Position numbers and translations under genes: made by a program
Assembly (NCBI GenBank): GCA_902825855.1
Contig: CADECW010000001.1
Location: 95,958 to 142,009, forward strand
Reading direction: 5' to 3'
DNA: 46,052 nt
From: an uncultured Rhodospirillales bacterium
Lineage (GTDB): Bacteria > Pseudomonadota > Alphaproteobacteria > Reyranellales > Reyranellaceae
Part shown: positions 7,895-15,443 of the stretch, in pieces
Position numbering within the stretch: the first letter of the stretch is position 1
Layout: every line of letters begins with the position of its first letter
The notes under the pieces: model-generated
Database searches by the model: none
What the model saw: only the letters and a program-made list of their open reading frames with translations
What the model was told of the DNA's origin: nothing

Positions 7895-8789
7895 GCAGGA
7901 ACGTCAATTCGTGCTTGTTGTGTTGAAGGTGCACGACCTGCGCGCCGTCGAGCGCCGCGAACGCGGCGGCGGCATCGTGATCGGTTTCGCCCTGGAACTT
8001 GATGGTGCAGACAAAATTGCGGACCAGGCCGGAAGACCGCCACGTCTCGACCAGGCGCAGCAGCCGCGCCGGGTAGCAGACGATGTCGGAGAAAAGCCAG
8101 TCGACGGCGCCGACGCTGTCGGGCGCCAATCCGAAGGCGCTTTCGGCACGCCAGGCGACGCCCGGCATCGCCGCCACCCTGGGATCGAGCGGCGCCTTGT
8201 CCACCGCCAGCACCGTGGCGCCGAGACTTGCCAAGACCCAGGTCCAGCCGCCCGGCGATGCGCCGAGATCGAGGCAGCGCTCGCCGGCCCCCGGCCAGCG
8301 ACCGAGTCTGACCAGCGCTTCCCACAGCTTCAGGTAGGCGCGGTTGGGCGGGCCGGTCCTGTCCTCGACGAAAGTCACTTCGCCGTTGGCGAAGGGCGAG
8401 CTGCAGCGGGCAGCAGCCAGCAGGCGGTCGGGAGACAGCAAGGTCCATGAGCCGAGCGACGCCGAGGGCGCCGGCGCCGGGAACACGATGGGCTTGCCCG
8501 AGACGTGCGGCAATCGCTCCTGAATGAGCGCTGCGCGGCGGTGATGCAGCGGCGCATACATCGCCCAATTGCGCTGGATGTCGCGCAGCGCCTTGGTCGC
8601 GCTGCCTATCGACTCGACAGGAAGCTCGCGGCAGTCGTGCCAGACATTGGCGGCCCAGGCCGCAGCGACCGCCGGCCCGTCGCACAGAAACAGCCGTTCG
8701 TGCCGATGCGTCACGACTGTGCCGGCGCGGCGCAGCTCTTCCTGCAACTGTTCGGCGAAGCCCTCGGCAGAGAGGTACGCGGTGCTCAT
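7878..8789 (-). CDS. RlmM-like FtsJ-family 23S rRNA 2'-O-methyltransferase
   Basis: 303 residues. The Rossmann-fold SAM motif is CLDLGASPGGWTWVLASL, followed by the acidic strand TVLAVDKAPL. Other residues expected of the FtsJ K-D-K-E tetrad are visible in WLFSDIVCYP, FVCTIKFQGE and NKHELTFLL. The ~180-residue N-terminal portion, ending with SFWS-like PDRLLAAARCSSPF and RTGPPNRAYLKLWEAL, is characteristic of RlmM (COG2933), which methylates C2498 of 23S rRNA in E. coli. It is shorter than the E. coli enzyme (366 residues), so the target could differ. It is convergent with and overlaps the LysR gene by 17 bases. Confidence 0.82.
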   Translation of the reverse strand: MSTAYLSAEGFAEQLQEELRRAGTVVTHRHERLFLCDGPAVAAAWAANVWHDCRELPVESIGSATKALRDIQRNWAMYAPLHHRRAALIQERLPHVSGKPIVFPAPAPSASLGSWTLLSPDRLLAAARCSSPFANGEVTFVEDRTGPPNRAYLKLWEALVRLGRWPGAGERCLDLGASPGGWTWVLASLGATVLAVDKAPLDPRVAAMPGVAWRAESAFGLAPDSVGAVDWLFSDIVCYPARLLRLVETWRSSGLVRNFVCTIKFQGETDHDAAAAFAALDGAQVVHLQHNKHELTFLLTSPR

Positions 8790-8839
8790 GATGGCAACCT
8801 ATTTCATCGCCGGCCGTTCGCAGGCAAGAAATTCCGGAG

Positions 8840-9214
8840 ATGATGATGGCCAAGACATCGATGTCCCAGCGCAAGACCGTGGGACGTGTCATGCACGAAT
8901 ACGCCCATGGCGAGCTGAAGAGCGGACCGCGTGGCAAGGGCGGCAAGGTCAAGAGCCGGCGCCAGGCGATCGCGATAGCGCTCGAGGAAGCCGGGGCCTC
9001 CAAGTATGAAAGCAAGAAGAAGAACCGCCGCAACCTCGCCCGAAGCAAGGCCAAGGAAGCGACCGGCCGCACGGCGCAGCAGGAGACCGAGGGCAAGGCG
9101 CGTGTGGGCGCCCGCGGCAAACGCGAGAGTTCCCGCGCCATGGGCGGCAAGAACGCCACGACCACGACGCGGCGCACGCCACGCCGTCGCAGCGCGCGAC
9201 GGACCTCACGATAA
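8840..9214 (+). CDS. Small basic DUF6496 protein
   Basis: 124 residues, extremely rich in Lys and Arg. The N-terminal half contains the DUF6496 pattern VMHEYAHGELKSG followed by KSRRQAIAIALEEAG; the tail is a low-complexity R/T/K/A stretch ending RRTPRRRSARRTSR, reminiscent of histone H1-like tails. Three successive ATG codons (8840, 8843, 8846) follow a GGAG, so the exact start is uncertain by two residues. Nucleic-acid binding is a reasonable inference from composition; no function is established to my knowledge. It is divergent from the RlmM-like gene by 50 bases and convergent with the kinase gene at 17 bases. Confidence 0.75.
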   Translation: MMMAKTSMSQRKTVGRVMHEYAHGELKSGPRGKGGKVKSRRQAIAIALEEAGASKYESKKKNRRNLARSKAKEATGRTAQQETEGKARVGARGKRESSRAMGGKNATTTTRRTPRRRSARRTSR

Positions 9215-9231
9215 TTGTTGGTGATCCGCCT

Positions 9232-10974
9232 CTAAGGCACGTCGCTGCGTTGGCCAGGCGGCGGCAGGCCGTTTGCAGGCCGTCGCTGTCCTTGCGACGA
9301 GAGCGTGCCGCGGAACCGCACGTCGACGCCGCGCAGGTCGAGCGTCAGCGTGCTGCCCGCGAGGCGGCCACTCGCCGAAGCGGCGTTGGTGGTGCAGCCT
9401 GTCGCCTCAGGCATCCGCAGGCTGCCGCTGACCGTGCCGGAAGGGTCGACCGTGAGAGAGAGTGGCAGGCTGCCGCATGCCGGATGAACGATGCGGCCGG
9501 CAAGCTGACGGCCCGCAAGGCGCAAGTCGACGCTCATCGGCGCGGGCGGTGCGGCGCTTCCCCCCGTGGCCGACCCCGACAGAGACCCTACGAACACGCC
9601 GCTGCCGGCGACTGGCGCCGACGCTGCTGATTGGTCGCCTGCCGGCCGCGGCGGCGGCGGTGGACTGGCGTCCCGCAATGCCTGGCTCTCGGCGGCGGTA
9701 AGGTAACCCGTCGTCGGGTGTTTTTGTGCCTGCTGCCAAGCCGCGATCATCTCGCGTGAACGCGGGCCTAACGCACCATCCGTGCCCCGCGTGTCGAAGC
9801 CTTGTGCCGTCAGTGCGAGCTGGATGCGGCGACGGTCGGTCGCCGACAAGTTCAATGCGGTCTCCACCGCTTCCGGCGACGGCTGCGACGACGTCGCTAC
9901 CGGCTTTACTTGAGGCGTCGGCGCAGGCGCGAAGGTGACATAGGCGCCGGCGAGCCCCGCCAGGACGACGCCAGCGCCCACAGCCAGCCATCCGCGCCGC
10001 GCGGAGGCTCGGTGAGAGGCGGGTCGGGCGGCCGGCGCCATGACGAGCGTGGGAGCGCTGTCGGCTGCCTCATCGTGCAGCAGAGCCCGCCAGGCGGCGA
10101 TGGTCGCTGGCCTTTGCTCAATTGCGAGCGACAGGCCGGTGTCGACGCCGCGCAGGAGCCGGATGGGAAAACCCTGCGGCCACAAAGCGGCAAGCGGCTT
10201 ATAGGTGTCCGCCATCAGTCGGTCGTAGGCGCTGGGCGGCGCATGGCCGGTGATGGCGAAGTGCAGCGTCGCCGAAAATCCATAGATGTCCGTCCACGGC
10301 CCCTGCTTGGCCGACGAAGCGAATTGTTCGGGCGCGGCGTAGCCGGGAGTGAAGATCGCCGTCATCGTCCGCGTGCGGTCGGCCATGGCAGCGCGCGCGG
10401 CGCCGAAGTCGATCAAGGTGGGACGACCGTCGGCGTCGAGCACGATATTCGCGGGCTTGATGTCGCGATGCAGGAAGCCTGCGCCATGGACCTTCTGAAG
10501 TCCCGCGAGCAATGGCTCCAGCATCGCCTGCAGCCCGGCAGGCGACAGTGCGCCGTCGGCCTTGACCCGATCCTCGAGCGTCCGGCCGCGCAACAGCTCC
10601 ATGACGATGTAGGCGGTTCCGTTGGCTTCGAGGAAGTCGAACACCTTCACGATCGACGGCGCATCGTGCAGGCTGGCAAGCGTGCGGCCCTCCTCGATGA
10701 ACCGACCACGTCCCCAGCCGAAGTCGTCGGCTACTTCGGTCGAACGCGGCAGCACCGAGCTGCCGTCGTGTCGAACGGCAAGTGCTGCAGGCAGGTATTC
10801 CTTGACCGCGACCTCACGATCGAGTTGCGCGTCGCGTGCAAGATAGGTGATTCCAAATCCACCGTGACCGAGAACGCTCACCACCCGGTAACGGCCGATC
10901 ATGGTGCCGGCCGGCAGAGCCACGTAGTCGACCTTGGTAGAGACGTCGATGGGCGGAGGAACGGCGGCGGACAT
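9232..10974 (-). CDS. Membrane Ser/Thr protein kinase with peptidoglycan-binding and extra C-terminal domain
   Basis: 580 residues. Kinase domain residues ~28-300: glycine loop VLGHGGFGITYLARD, ATP lysine Lys58 in VAVKEY, catalytic HRDIKPANIVL at 169-179 and DFG at 189-191, APE at 214-216. All catalytic residues are present. After a basic linker a single membrane helix lies at ~328-348 (WLAVGAGVVLAGLAGAYVTF). The outer part holds a PG_binding_1-like module at ~375-440 (RRRIQLALTAQGFDTRGTDG) and a ~110-residue beta-rich domain of unknown type. The layout suits a sensor of cell wall state. The start at 10974 is chosen because the earlier TTG (11025) gives a basic, unconserved extension; its ribosome binding site is weak. 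Confidence 0.9.
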   Translation of the reverse strand: MSAAVPPPIDVSTKVDYVALPAGTMIGRYRVVSVLGHGGFGITYLARDAQLDREVAVKEYLPAALAVRHDGSSVLPRSTEVADDFGWGRGRFIEEGRTLASLHDAPSIVKVFDFLEANGTAYIVMELLRGRTLEDRVKADGALSPAGLQAMLEPLLAGLQKVHGAGFLHRDIKPANIVLDADGRPTLIDFGAARAAMADRTRTMTAIFTPGYAAPEQFASSAKQGPWTDIYGFSATLHFAITGHAPPSAYDRLMADTYKPLAALWPQGFPIRLLRGVDTGLSLAIEQRPATIAAWRALLHDEAADSAPTLVMAPAARPASHRASARRGWLAVGAGVVLAGLAGAYVTFAPAPTPQVKPVATSSQPSPEAVETALNLSATDRRRIQLALTAQGFDTRGTDGALGPRSREMIAAWQQAQKHPTTGYLTAAESQALRDASPPPPPRPAGDQSAASAPVAGSGVFVGSLSGSATGGSAAPPAPMSVDLRLAGRQLAGRIVHPACGSLPLSLTVDPSGTVSGSLRMPEATGCTTNAASASGRLAGSTLTLDLRGVDVRFRGTLSSQGQRRPANGLPPPGQRSDVP

Positions 10975-11056
10975 GTGGCAAACGGCTTCCCGCACGGCAA
11001 CGCGACCGCCTCGGCGGCGTTGCAAGGATCACGGTGTTGAAATTCCAGAGGCGCGC

Positions 11057-11185
11057 ATGAAAGCCTCCGATATCGATGAGGAACCGACGCCTGACGGAAT
11101 GTCGACCGCGCGCGAGTGGCTGGGCGTTGTCGGCATTGCCGTCGCCCTGGTCCTGACGGTCATCGTGTGGACTTTCTGGACCTGA
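11057..11185 (+). CDS. 42-residue single-pass membrane peptide
   Basis: A short frame starts at ATG 11057, preceded by AGAGG seven bases upstream. An acidic N-terminus (KASDIDEEPTPDG) is followed by a membrane helix, EWLGVVGIAVALVLTVIVWT, and ends FWT. It is divergent from the kinase by 82 bases and 49 bases upstream of the molybdopterin subunit gene on the same strand. Function unknown. The hydrophobic pattern, start context and lack of an opposing real gene support coding, but the evidence is modest. Confidence 0.5.
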   Translation: MKASDIDEEPTPDGMSTAREWLGVVGIAVALVLTVIVWTFWT

Positions 11186-11234
11186 TGACACGCTTCACCA
11201 TGACTTGCTAACCTTCGCGCGAACGGAGGAATTC

Positions 11235-13577
11235 ATGGCGAAGTTCGGTATCGGTCAATCGGTTCGCAGGCTCGAGGACCCCCGGCTGCTGACGGGCGGC
11301 GGGCGTTACACAGACGACACCAAGTTGAATGCGCCAGCGGCGCGGATGTATGTGCTGCGCTCCCCGCATGCCCATGCCGATATCAGGAAGGTCGATACCA
11401 GCGCAGCCGCCAAGGCGGCCGGCGTCCTGCTGGTGCTGACCGGCCAGGACGTGAAGAAGGCCGATTTCGGCGACGTCCCCTGCCTGGTTCCCCTGGAGAA
11501 CCGCGACGGCAGCCCGCGCGGCGAGACCCCGCGGCCCATGCTGGCGCTCGATCGGGTGCGCCATGTCGGCGACGCCGTGGCGCTTGTCGTGGCCGAGACG
11601 CTGGAGCAGGCCAAGGACGCCGCCGAGCTGATCGAGGTCGACTACGAGGCGCGGCCGCACGTCGTCGGCACCTACGAGGCAGCCCAGCCCGGCGCCCCCC
11701 TGGTCCACGACCACATCAAGAACAACATCGTGTTCGACTGGCACATGGGCGACCAGGCCAAGACCGACGCCGCTTTCGCCAAGGCCGATCGCGTGGTCAA
11801 GCTGCAGCTCGTCAACCAGCGGCTGGTCGCCAATCCCCTGGAGCCGCGCGGCGCGATCTGCGAGTACGACGCCAAGGACGACCGCTCGACGCTGTGGCTC
11901 TCCTCGCAGGGCGTGCACATGATCCGGCCGGTCGTGGCCGACATGATCCTCAAGATCGGCTCGCCGAAGCTGCGCGTGCGCACCGGCGACGTCGGCGGCG
12001 GCTTCGGCATGAAGATCTTCGTCCACCCAGAATACCCCATGATCGTCTGGGCCTCGCGCCTCCTGAGGCGCACGGTGAAGTGGATTCCGGACCGCCAGGA
12101 AGCCTTCCAGTCCGACGTGCAGGGCCGCGATCATGTCTCGATCGCCGAAATGGCGCTCGACAAGGATTGCCGTTTCATCGGCAGCCGCATCACGACCTAT
12201 GCGGCGCTGGGCGCCTATCTCAGCCATTTCAGCGCCTTCATCCCGACGCTGGCGGGCAGCCAGATGCTGGTCGGCCTCTATCAGACGCCGACCTGCTACG
12301 TAAACGTCAAGGGGGTGATGACAAACACCGTGCCGACCGACGCCTATCGCGGCGCCGGCCGTCCGGAAGCAGCCTATTTGCTGGAGCGCTTCGTCGATCA
12401 CATCGCCCGCGAGACCGGCCTCACGCCCGACGAAATCCGCGCGCGCAACTTCATCAAGCCCAGCCAGATCCCGTACGCGACGGCGCTCGGCGACACTTAC
12501 GACTCGGGCGACTTCGAAACGGTGATGCGCAAGGGCATGGAGAAAGCCGACTGGAAGGGCTTCTCGGCCCGCCGCTCCGCGGCGCTCGCCAAGGGCAAGT
12601 GGCGCGGCATCGGCATGGCAACCTACGTCGAGAAGTGCGGCGGCGGTCCACCGGAGACGGCCATTGCCAAGTTCAACGACGACAACACGGTGACGATCTT
12701 CGTCGGCAACCAGACCAACGGCCAGGGCCAGGAGACGGCAATCCGCCAGATCGCCTCGGCGCGGCTCGGCATCGACGCCGACCAGATCCGCTTCGTGCAG
12801 GGCGATTCCGACGTGGTGCCGGAAGGCATGACCGGCGGCAGCCGCATGGTCTCGGTGGCTGGCACGGCGACCATCGGCGTGGCCGACAAGATCATCGCCA
12901 AGGGCAAGCTCGTGGCGGCGAGCGCGCTGGAGGCTTCGGCGGCCGACATCGAGTACGGCGACGGCGCCTTCAAGATCGTCGGCACCGACCGCACCATGAG
13001 CCTGTTCGACGTCGCCAAGGCCGCGAAGAACCCCAAGAATGTCCCAGCGGGAGAGAAGCCCGGCCTGGACGACGAGTTCACGCGCACGCCGACCGCCGAC
13101 ACCTTCCCCAACGGCTGCCACATCTGCGAGCTCGAGATCGATCCCGATACCGGCGTGCTGGAGATCGTGAACTACAGCGTCGTCGACGATTTCGGCGCCG
13201 CGCTCAATCCCCTGCTGCTGCAGGGACAGGTCCATGGCGGCATCGGCCAGGGCGTCGGCCAGGCGCTGACCGAGCGCACCGTCTACGACAAGGACTCGGG
13301 CCAACTCCTGAGCGGCAGCTTCCAGGACTATGCGCTGCCGCGGGCCGACGTCGTACCGCACGTGCACTTCGACCTGCACAACAGTCCCTGCACGACCAAT
13401 CCCCTCGGCGTGAAGGGTGCCGGCGAGGCCGGCGCCATCGGCGCACCGCCGGCGGTGATCAACGCCATCGTCGATGCCATCCACCCGCATACCGGCGTGA
13501 AGCATGTCGACATGCCGGCGACGGCGGCGAGCCTGTGGGCGGTGATCGCTGCCAACCGGCAGAAGAAGGCGGCCTAG
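11235..13577 (+). CDS. Xanthine dehydrogenase/CoxL-family molybdopterin-binding subunit (form II type)
   Basis: 780 residues. The N-terminal domain begins FGIGQSVRRLEDPRLLTGGGRYTDD, as in aerobic CO dehydrogenase-like large subunits. Molybdopterin-contacting motifs are VGGGFGMK, AYRGAGRPEA at 370-379, GNQTNGQGQETAIRQ and GVKGAGEAGAIG with the catalytic Glu731. The active-site loop is AYRGAGR, not the cysteine-containing form of true CO dehydrogenase, so CO oxidation is unlikely. The start at 11235 has GGAGG six bases upstream. No medium FAD subunit (CoxM) or small [2Fe-2S] subunit (CoxS) is encoded beside it, which is unusual; they must be elsewhere or the subunit uses other partners. The substrate is unknown, perhaps an aldehyde or N-heterocycle. 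Confidence 0.9.
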   Translation: MAKFGIGQSVRRLEDPRLLTGGGRYTDDTKLNAPAARMYVLRSPHAHADIRKVDTSAAAKAAGVLLVLTGQDVKKADFGDVPCLVPLENRDGSPRGETPRPMLALDRVRHVGDAVALVVAETLEQAKDAAELIEVDYEARPHVVGTYEAAQPGAPLVHDHIKNNIVFDWHMGDQAKTDAAFAKADRVVKLQLVNQRLVANPLEPRGAICEYDAKDDRSTLWLSSQGVHMIRPVVADMILKIGSPKLRVRTGDVGGGFGMKIFVHPEYPMIVWASRLLRRTVKWIPDRQEAFQSDVQGRDHVSIAEMALDKDCRFIGSRITTYAALGAYLSHFSAFIPTLAGSQMLVGLYQTPTCYVNVKGVMTNTVPTDAYRGAGRPEAAYLLERFVDHIARETGLTPDEIRARNFIKPSQIPYATALGDTYDSGDFETVMRKGMEKADWKGFSARRSAALAKGKWRGIGMATYVEKCGGGPPETAIAKFNDDNTVTIFVGNQTNGQGQETAIRQIASARLGIDADQIRFVQGDSDVVPEGMTGGSRMVSVAGTATIGVADKIIAKGKLVAASALEASAADIEYGDGAFKIVGTDRTMSLFDVAKAAKNPKNVPAGEKPGLDDEFTRTPTADTFPNGCHICELEIDPDTGVLEIVNYSVVDDFGAALNPLLLQGQVHGGIGQGVGQALTERTVYDKDSGQLLSGSFQDYALPRADVVPHVHFDLHNSPCTTNPLGVKGAGEAGAIGAPPAVINAIVDAIHPHTGVKHVDMPATAASLWAVIAANRQKKAA

Positions 13578-13582
13578 GCATC

Positions 13583-13840
13583 ATGACCGCCGAACGCAAG
13601 GATCTCGTCGCCGCCTTGTCACAGTCGATCAAGGCGATCGACGACGATTACAAGGAGGAGATGCGCGAGTTGCGCGCACTCCTCGAAGATGCGCGGCAGG
13701 AAGCGGAAAAGGACGAGCCGGAGAGCGTAAAGCTCAAGCACATGCTGGCCGACGCCAGGGAAATGGCCCGCACCTTCGCCACCCTCGACCCCGCCTGGCA
13801 GGCAGTCCAGCGCATCGCCAAGATGTTCGGCCTGCAGTAG
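13583..13840 (+). CDS. Small helical protein of unknown function
   Basis: 85 residues starting five bases after the stop of the molybdopterin subunit. The sequence is charged and helical: SQSIKAIDDDYKEEMRELR then LEDARQEAEKDEPESVKLKH, with heptad-like spacing suggesting a coiled coil or helical hairpin, and a less polar C-terminus AWQAVQRIAKMFGLQ. No signal peptide or cysteines. Its position suggests co-transcription with the upstream gene, perhaps as an accessory. I do not recognise a family. A short GC hairpin (13854-13871) follows the stop without a T-tract. Confidence 0.6.
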   Translation: MTAERKDLVAALSQSIKAIDDDYKEEMRELRALLEDARQEAEKDEPESVKLKHMLADAREMARTFATLDPAWQAVQRIAKMFGLQ

Positions 13841-13920
13841 CGAGCAGCGAGGGCGCGGCGAAACGGCCGCGTGCAACTCATCGGGCAACTTCACACGATG
13901 CGCGTCGTTAGTGGCGCAGC

Positions 13921-15435
13921 ATGCGGATGGCCGGCCTCCTCGCGTTGTTGATCTGCCTCGTCGCGGCATCGACACGAGCACAAACGACGCGGGCACCGGA
14001 GACACCAGCGCCACCAGCGACCTTCGAGGCCGTCGAGGCGATGGCCGAGAAGCTGGCCAGCCAGCCCTACAGCGAGCCGCCATCCATCGAAGGCGACATG
14101 CGCCGCCTGGGATACGATCAATATCGCGCCCTGCGAGCACGTCCGGACGCTGCCCTGTGGTCGGAAGGCAAAAGCCTGTTCCGCGTGGAATTCTTTCCCG
14201 CAGGCTTCATCTACGAAAAACCGGTGGAGATCTTCGTGGTCGACGGCGGCAACGCCGCGCCCATCGCTCTCTCGGCCGATCAGTTCGACTTCTCCGATAC
14301 CGGGCTGAAGACGCTGCCGCAAAGCCTCACGCCGGCGGGCTTCCGTCTGCGCCATCCGCTGAATCGTCCGGACAAGTTCGACGAGGTGATCTCCTTCCTG
14401 GGTGCGAGCTACTTCCGGCCGATCGGACGAGGGCAGGTCTACGGCGCTTCGGCACGCGGCCTTGCCATCGACACCGCCATGGGCAAGCCCGAGGAGTTCC
14501 CGAGCTTCCGCAGCTTCTGGCTGGTCAAACCCGACGAGGGCGCGACCGAGATGACGGTCTGGGCGCTGCTCGATTCGCCCGGCGCGACCGGCGCCTTCTC
14601 CTTCACCATCCGGCCCGGCGCGCGCACCGTGGTCGATACCAGATGCGTGCTGTTCATGCGCAACGACCTTTCGCTGCTGGGCATCGCACCGCTGACCTCG
14701 ATGTTCTTCACCGGCAAGGCCGCCCCGGCGCGCGACGACTATCGCCCGGAGATCCACGATTCGGATGGGCTCCATCTCGCGACCGGCAAGGGCGAGCGCA
14801 TCTGGAGACCGCTCGACAATCCGGGTGCCCTCGCCGTCTCGTCTTTTCAGGACAGCAATCCGCGCGGCTTCGGCCTGATGCAGCGCGAACGCGACTTCGA
14901 CCGCTACCAGGATACCGGCGCGGGCCTGCAGGCGCGGCCGAGCCTGTGGGTCGAGCCCAACGGCGACTGGGGCGACGGCGAAGTGCGCCTGGTCGAGATC
15001 CCGACACAAGCCGAAACCAACGACAATATCGTGGCCTTCTGGGTTTCGCGCTGGCCGGCGCGCAAGGGCGAGCGCAAGGAATACGCCTACCGGCTTCACG
15101 CGCTATCGGACGAGGCCGCCCTTTCACCGGCCGGACGCACGGTGGCGACTCGCGCCGGTGCCGTGCCGGGCCAGTCCAAGCAGCGCCGCATGGTGGTCGA
15201 GTTCGCGGGTGGCGAGCTCGCCTCGCTCGAGCCGGAACAACCCGTCACATCCGACGTTGGGCTGACGAATGCCAAGGTCAAGCGCACCTACGTCGAAGCC
15301 CTGCCATGGAAACGCGGATGGCGGCTCTTCATCGACTTCGAACCCGACGGCAAGAAGCCGGTCGACCTGCGCGCAGTCCTGCAACTGCGCGGCCAGCCAC
15401 TGACCGAGACCTGGACAGCCGTCTTCCGCCCGTGA
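13921..15435 (+). CDS. opgG: Periplasmic glucan biosynthesis protein OpgG/MdoG
   Basis: 504 residues with a signal peptide (GLLALLICLVAASTRAQ). The mature part follows the OpgG/OpgD plan: TFEAVEAMAEKLASQPY, RLGYDQYRALRA, LFRVEFFPAGFIYEKPVEI, GASYFRPIGRGQVYGASARG and RDFDRYQDTGAGLQARPSLW. OpgG works in the periplasm on the linear beta-1,2-glucan backbone of osmoregulated periplasmic glucans; OpgD-type members of the family have beta-1,2-glucanase activity. It is eight bases upstream of opgH, the standard gene order. An alternative ATG two codons later is possible. It is often induced at low osmolarity, but no regulatory site is evident. Confidence 0.95.
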   Translation: MRMAGLLALLICLVAASTRAQTTRAPETPAPPATFEAVEAMAEKLASQPYSEPPSIEGDMRRLGYDQYRALRARPDAALWSEGKSLFRVEFFPAGFIYEKPVEIFVVDGGNAAPIALSADQFDFSDTGLKTLPQSLTPAGFRLRHPLNRPDKFDEVISFLGASYFRPIGRGQVYGASARGLAIDTAMGKPEEFPSFRSFWLVKPDEGATEMTVWALLDSPGATGAFSFTIRPGARTVVDTRCVLFMRNDLSLLGIAPLTSMFFTGKAAPARDDYRPEIHDSDGLHLATGKGERIWRPLDNPGALAVSSFQDSNPRGFGLMQRERDFDRYQDTGAGLQARPSLWVEPNGDWGDGEVRLVEIPTQAETNDNIVAFWVSRWPARKGERKEYAYRLHALSDEAALSPAGRTVATRAGAVPGQSKQRRMVVEFAGGELASLEPEQPVTSDVGLTNAKVKRTYVEALPWKRGWRLFIDFEPDGKKPVDLRAVLQLRGQPLTETWTAVFRP

Positions 15436-15443
15436 GCTAACGC

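Noticed and set aside
7480..9177. 565-residue minus-strand frame over the LysR and RlmM-like genes
   Set aside because: It covers the real LysR and RlmM-like genes on both strands in the wrong frame; the motifs are those of the annotated genes only.
11208..13505. 765-residue open frame antisense to the molybdopterin subunit
   Set aside because: It is a shadow of the real gene caused by strong GC bias in third positions; it has no start context, no family motif and mirrors the plus-strand protein codon by codon.
11235..13577. True CO dehydrogenase large subunit
   Set aside because: The active-site loop is AYRGAGR rather than the cysteine-containing loop of form I CO dehydrogenase, and CoxM/CoxS are absent.
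13854..13871. GC hairpin after the small helical gene as a terminator
   Set aside because: Six-base stem with no T-tract; too weak to call a terminator.
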